A stretch of 64,000 nucleotides of DNA from Streptomyces sp. 1331.2 (GTDB lineage: Bacteria; Actinomycetota; Actinomycetes; Streptomycetales; Streptomycetaceae). Both the position numbers and the translations under genes were made by a program. Numbering within the stretch: position 1 is the first letter of the stretch; each line of letters opens with the position of its first letter. The DNA lies in contig NZ_OBMJ01000001.1 in assembly GCF_900199205.1 (NCBI RefSeq), forward strand, positions 2,979,001-3,043,000. Reading direction: 5' to 3'. The notes under the pieces are model-generated. The model made no database searches, had not been told where the DNA came from, and was given only the letters and a program-made list of their open reading frames with translations. Below, one piece after another: positions 62,256-64,000 of this stretch.

Positions 62256-63764
62256 TCAGAGGCCGAGCACCGCCCGCATCACCGAGCGGGCGATCGGCGC
62301 GGCCAGGGCGCCACCCGTGACATCCGTGGCGTCACTGTCCGCGACCACCACGGCCACCGCGACCGGCGGCACCCCGGTCGAGCCGGCCGGCCTGGCCCAG
62401 GAGACGAACCAGGCGTACGGCGTCCCGCTGTTCTCCACCCCGTGCTGGGCCGTCCCGGTCTTGCCGCCGACCACGGCCCCGGCGATCCGGGCGTTGCCGC
62501 CGGTCCCGTTCTCCACCACGTCGGTCATCAGTTTCTGCAGCTGCGCGGCCACCGCCGGCGCCATCGCCTGCCGGTACGTCACCGGCGCCGTCTGCCGCAC
62601 CACGGTCCCGTCGCTCCTGGTGAGCCTGTCCACAAGCTGTGGACGCATGACCGTCCCGTTGTCGGCGACCCCGGCCGCCACCATCGCCATCACCAGCGGG
62701 GTGGCCGCCGTGTCGAACTGCCCGATCGAGGAGAGCGCCAGCTGCGACTCGTCCATCCGGGTGTCGAAGGCCGAGCGGGCCGCGCGCACCGGGACGTCCA
62801 GCCTGGCGTCGTCGAAGCCGAAGTTCCCGGCCATCGCCGCCATCCGGTGCAGCCCGGTCCGCACCCCGAGCCAGCCGAGCACGCTGTTGCAACTGGCGGT
62901 CATCGCGGCGTCCAGCGACAGGCCGGGCCGGTCGCAGGCCGGGGTGTCGTTGACCAGCGGCGTGGTCGTCCCGGGCAGGACGTACGGGGAGGGCGCCCCG
63001 GTCGGCGCGTCGATGTCGGTGACCACCCCGTTCGCGAGCGCGGCCGCGGCGGTGACCACCTTGAAGGTCGAGCCCGGCGGGTAGGTCTGGCGCAGCGCCC
63101 GGTTGAGCATCGGCTGGTCGGGGTCGGCCTGCAGCCGGTTCCAGGCCTCCTGGTCGTCGGCGGCGTGGCCGGCGAAGCTGCCCGGGTCGTAGGAGGGCGT
63201 GCTGGCCAGCGCCAGGATCCGCCCGGTGGCCGGCTCGATCGCGGCGACCGCGCCCTTCTGCTCGCCGAGTCCGCGCATCGCGGCCTCCTGGGCGGCCCGG
63301 TTCAGCGTGGTGTGCACGTCCCCGCCGGGGTTCTGCCGACGGGCCACGGCGTCCCGGAGCGACCAGCCCGCCAGCCGGCCGTCGGTGCCGGTCAGCAGCT
63401 CGTCCTCGGTGCCCTCCAGCTGGGTGGTGCCGTACGCCTGCGAGGCGTAGCCGGTGACGGCCGCGTAGGTCGGGCCCTCGGGGTAGCTGCGCTTGTAGGC
63501 GTACCGGCCGCCGGTGGGTACCGAGCCGGTGACCGGCTCGGTACCCACCAGGATGTCGCCGCGCGGCCGGGCGTACCGCTCGATGGTGAGCCGCTGGTTG
63601 GCGCTGTTGCGGTCGAGCTCCCTGGCCTGGAACACCTGCACCCGGGTGGCCTGGACGCACAGCGCCACGACCAGCAGCAGGCAGAAGGTGCCCGCCCGGC
63701 GCCCGGTGACCGAGATGCCGGGCAGCCCCTGGGGGCCGTTGCCGCGCGGCCGCACCCGCGCCAT
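62256..63764 (-). CDS. pbpA: Class B penicillin-binding protein PbpA
   Basis: A 502-residue transpeptidase. One N-terminal anchor (about 25-42), a short dimerisation domain with RGDILVGTEPVTGS, then SxxK in YPPGSTFK, SxN in TASCNSV and KTG in GGKTGTAQHG. It is coupled to the ftsW/rodA gene: the upstream stop and this ATG overlap by one base (TGATG), so a GTG one codon earlier is less likely. This is the elongation- or sporulation-type PbpA-RodA pair at the end of an stp-ftsW-pbpA-pknAB-like operon in actinomycetes. Confidence 0.93.
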   Translation of the reverse strand: MARVRPRGNGPQGLPGISVTGRRAGTFCLLLVVALCVQATRVQVFQARELDRNSANQRLTIERYARPRGDILVGTEPVTGSVPTGGRYAYKRSYPEGPTYAAVTGYASQAYGTTQLEGTEDELLTGTDGRLAGWSLRDAVARRQNPGGDVHTTLNRAAQEAAMRGLGEQKGAVAAIEPATGRILALASTPSYDPGSFAGHAADDQEAWNRLQADPDQPMLNRALRQTYPPGSTFKVVTAAAALANGVVTDIDAPTGAPSPYVLPGTTTPLVNDTPACDRPGLSLDAAMTASCNSVLGWLGVRTGLHRMAAMAGNFGFDDARLDVPVRAARSAFDTRMDESQLALSSIGQFDTAATPLVMAMVAAGVADNGTVMRPQLVDRLTRSDGTVVRQTAPVTYRQAMAPAVAAQLQKLMTDVVENGTGGNARIAGAVVGGKTGTAQHGVENSGTPYAWFVSWARPAGSTGVPPVAVAVVVADSDATDVTGGALAAPIARSVMRAVLGL

Positions 63765-64000
63765 CACTCCGCCTCCGGCGCCGGCTGCCGCGCGACGGAA
63801 CTCATCCGTACCAGCAGCGCGACGATGATCCAGTTGGTGACCACCGAGGAGCCTCCCTGGGCGATGAACGGCATGGTCATCCCGGTCAGCGGGATCAGCG
63901 CGAGCACCCCGCCCGCCACCACGAACACCTGCAGGGCGACGATCGAGGCCAGCCCGATCGCCAGCAGCCGCCCGAACGGGTCGCGCAGCGCGAGGCCGGT
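63764..64000 (-). CDS. FtsW/RodA/SpoVE family polymerase, C-terminal part
   Basis: Only the last 78 codons are in the window; the gene continues past the right edge. It reads LRDPFGRLLAIGLASIVALQVFVVAGGVLALIPLTGMTMPFIAQGGSSVVTNWIIVALLVRMSS, with the SEDS hallmark LIPLTGMTMPFIAQGGSS. SEDS proteins polymerise lipid II glycan, working with a cognate class B PBP, here the downstream pbpA. Confidence 0.93.
   Translation of the reverse strand, partial: TGLALRDPFGRLLAIGLASIVALQVFVVAGGVLALIPLTGMTMPFIAQGGSSVVTNWIIVALLVRMSSVARQPAPEAE

Overview
The window is about 72-74% G+C, uses GTG and TTG starts freely, and has strongly GC-biased third codon positions. Its backbone gene order is one I recognise from Streptomycetaceae chromosomes: ndh-ppx-DUF501-divIC-eno-rpf, then mfd, ppc, pth-rplY-prs-glmU, galE, ispE-rsmA-tatD-metG, rsmI-pmt-PBP. 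The source is therefore a Streptomyces or Kitasatospora core-chromosome segment. No insertion sequence, phage gene or CRISPR array is visible.

Layout. 1-5.3 kb: leftward housekeeping block (start of NADH dehydrogenase with a Rex-type operator, polyphosphatase, DUF501, FtsB/DivIC-like division protein, enolase, and a secreted resuscitation-promoting-factor/LysM protein behind a c-di-AMP riboswitch). 5.4-12.2 kb: cytochrome P450, a truncated SDR-like gene, mazG and mfd. 12.7-19.9 kb: an accessory patch holding a polar-growth-type coiled-coil gene and four genes that look like polymorphic-toxin/immunity modules (YrhB-deaminase-SUKH-4, WHH nuclease-SMI1, YwqJ deaminase, SUKH-3). Two genes here carry apparent single-base frameshifts. 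19.9-29.2 kb: orphan histidine kinase, ppc, pth-rplY, prs, glmU, tRNA-Gln. 29.5-38.8 kb: desaturase with its TetR regulator, a methyltransferase/MarR divergent pair, two atypical NarL-type regulators flanking galE, tRNA-Thr, an HxlR/flavoprotein divergent pair and an MFS transporter.

39.0-44.3 kb: a compact four-gene leftward cassette encoding two helical-hairpin proteins with type VII secretion-like signals and two tandem-duplicated mycosin-like S8 proteases, with no ESX membrane-channel gene nearby. 44.6-56.9 kb: FUSC transporter, ABC-F ATPase, then ispE-rsmA-tatD-metG in tightly overlapping leftward order, a zinc-ribbon protein, rsmI and the divergent protein O-mannosyltransferase gene. 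57.1-64.0 kb: two penicillin-binding proteins, a multi-spanning glycosyltransferase-like protein, an amino acid permease and the end of ftsW/rodA.

The least ordinary parts are the toxin/immunity cluster (about 14.4-19.9 kb) and the orphan type VII-like cassette (39.0-44.3 kb). Both combine recognisable domains in arrangements whose biological role is not obvious. The regulatory calls (Rex site, c-di-AMP riboswitch, MarR, TetR and HxlR-type operators) come from reading symmetric or conserved motifs by eye. They were not checked by search.
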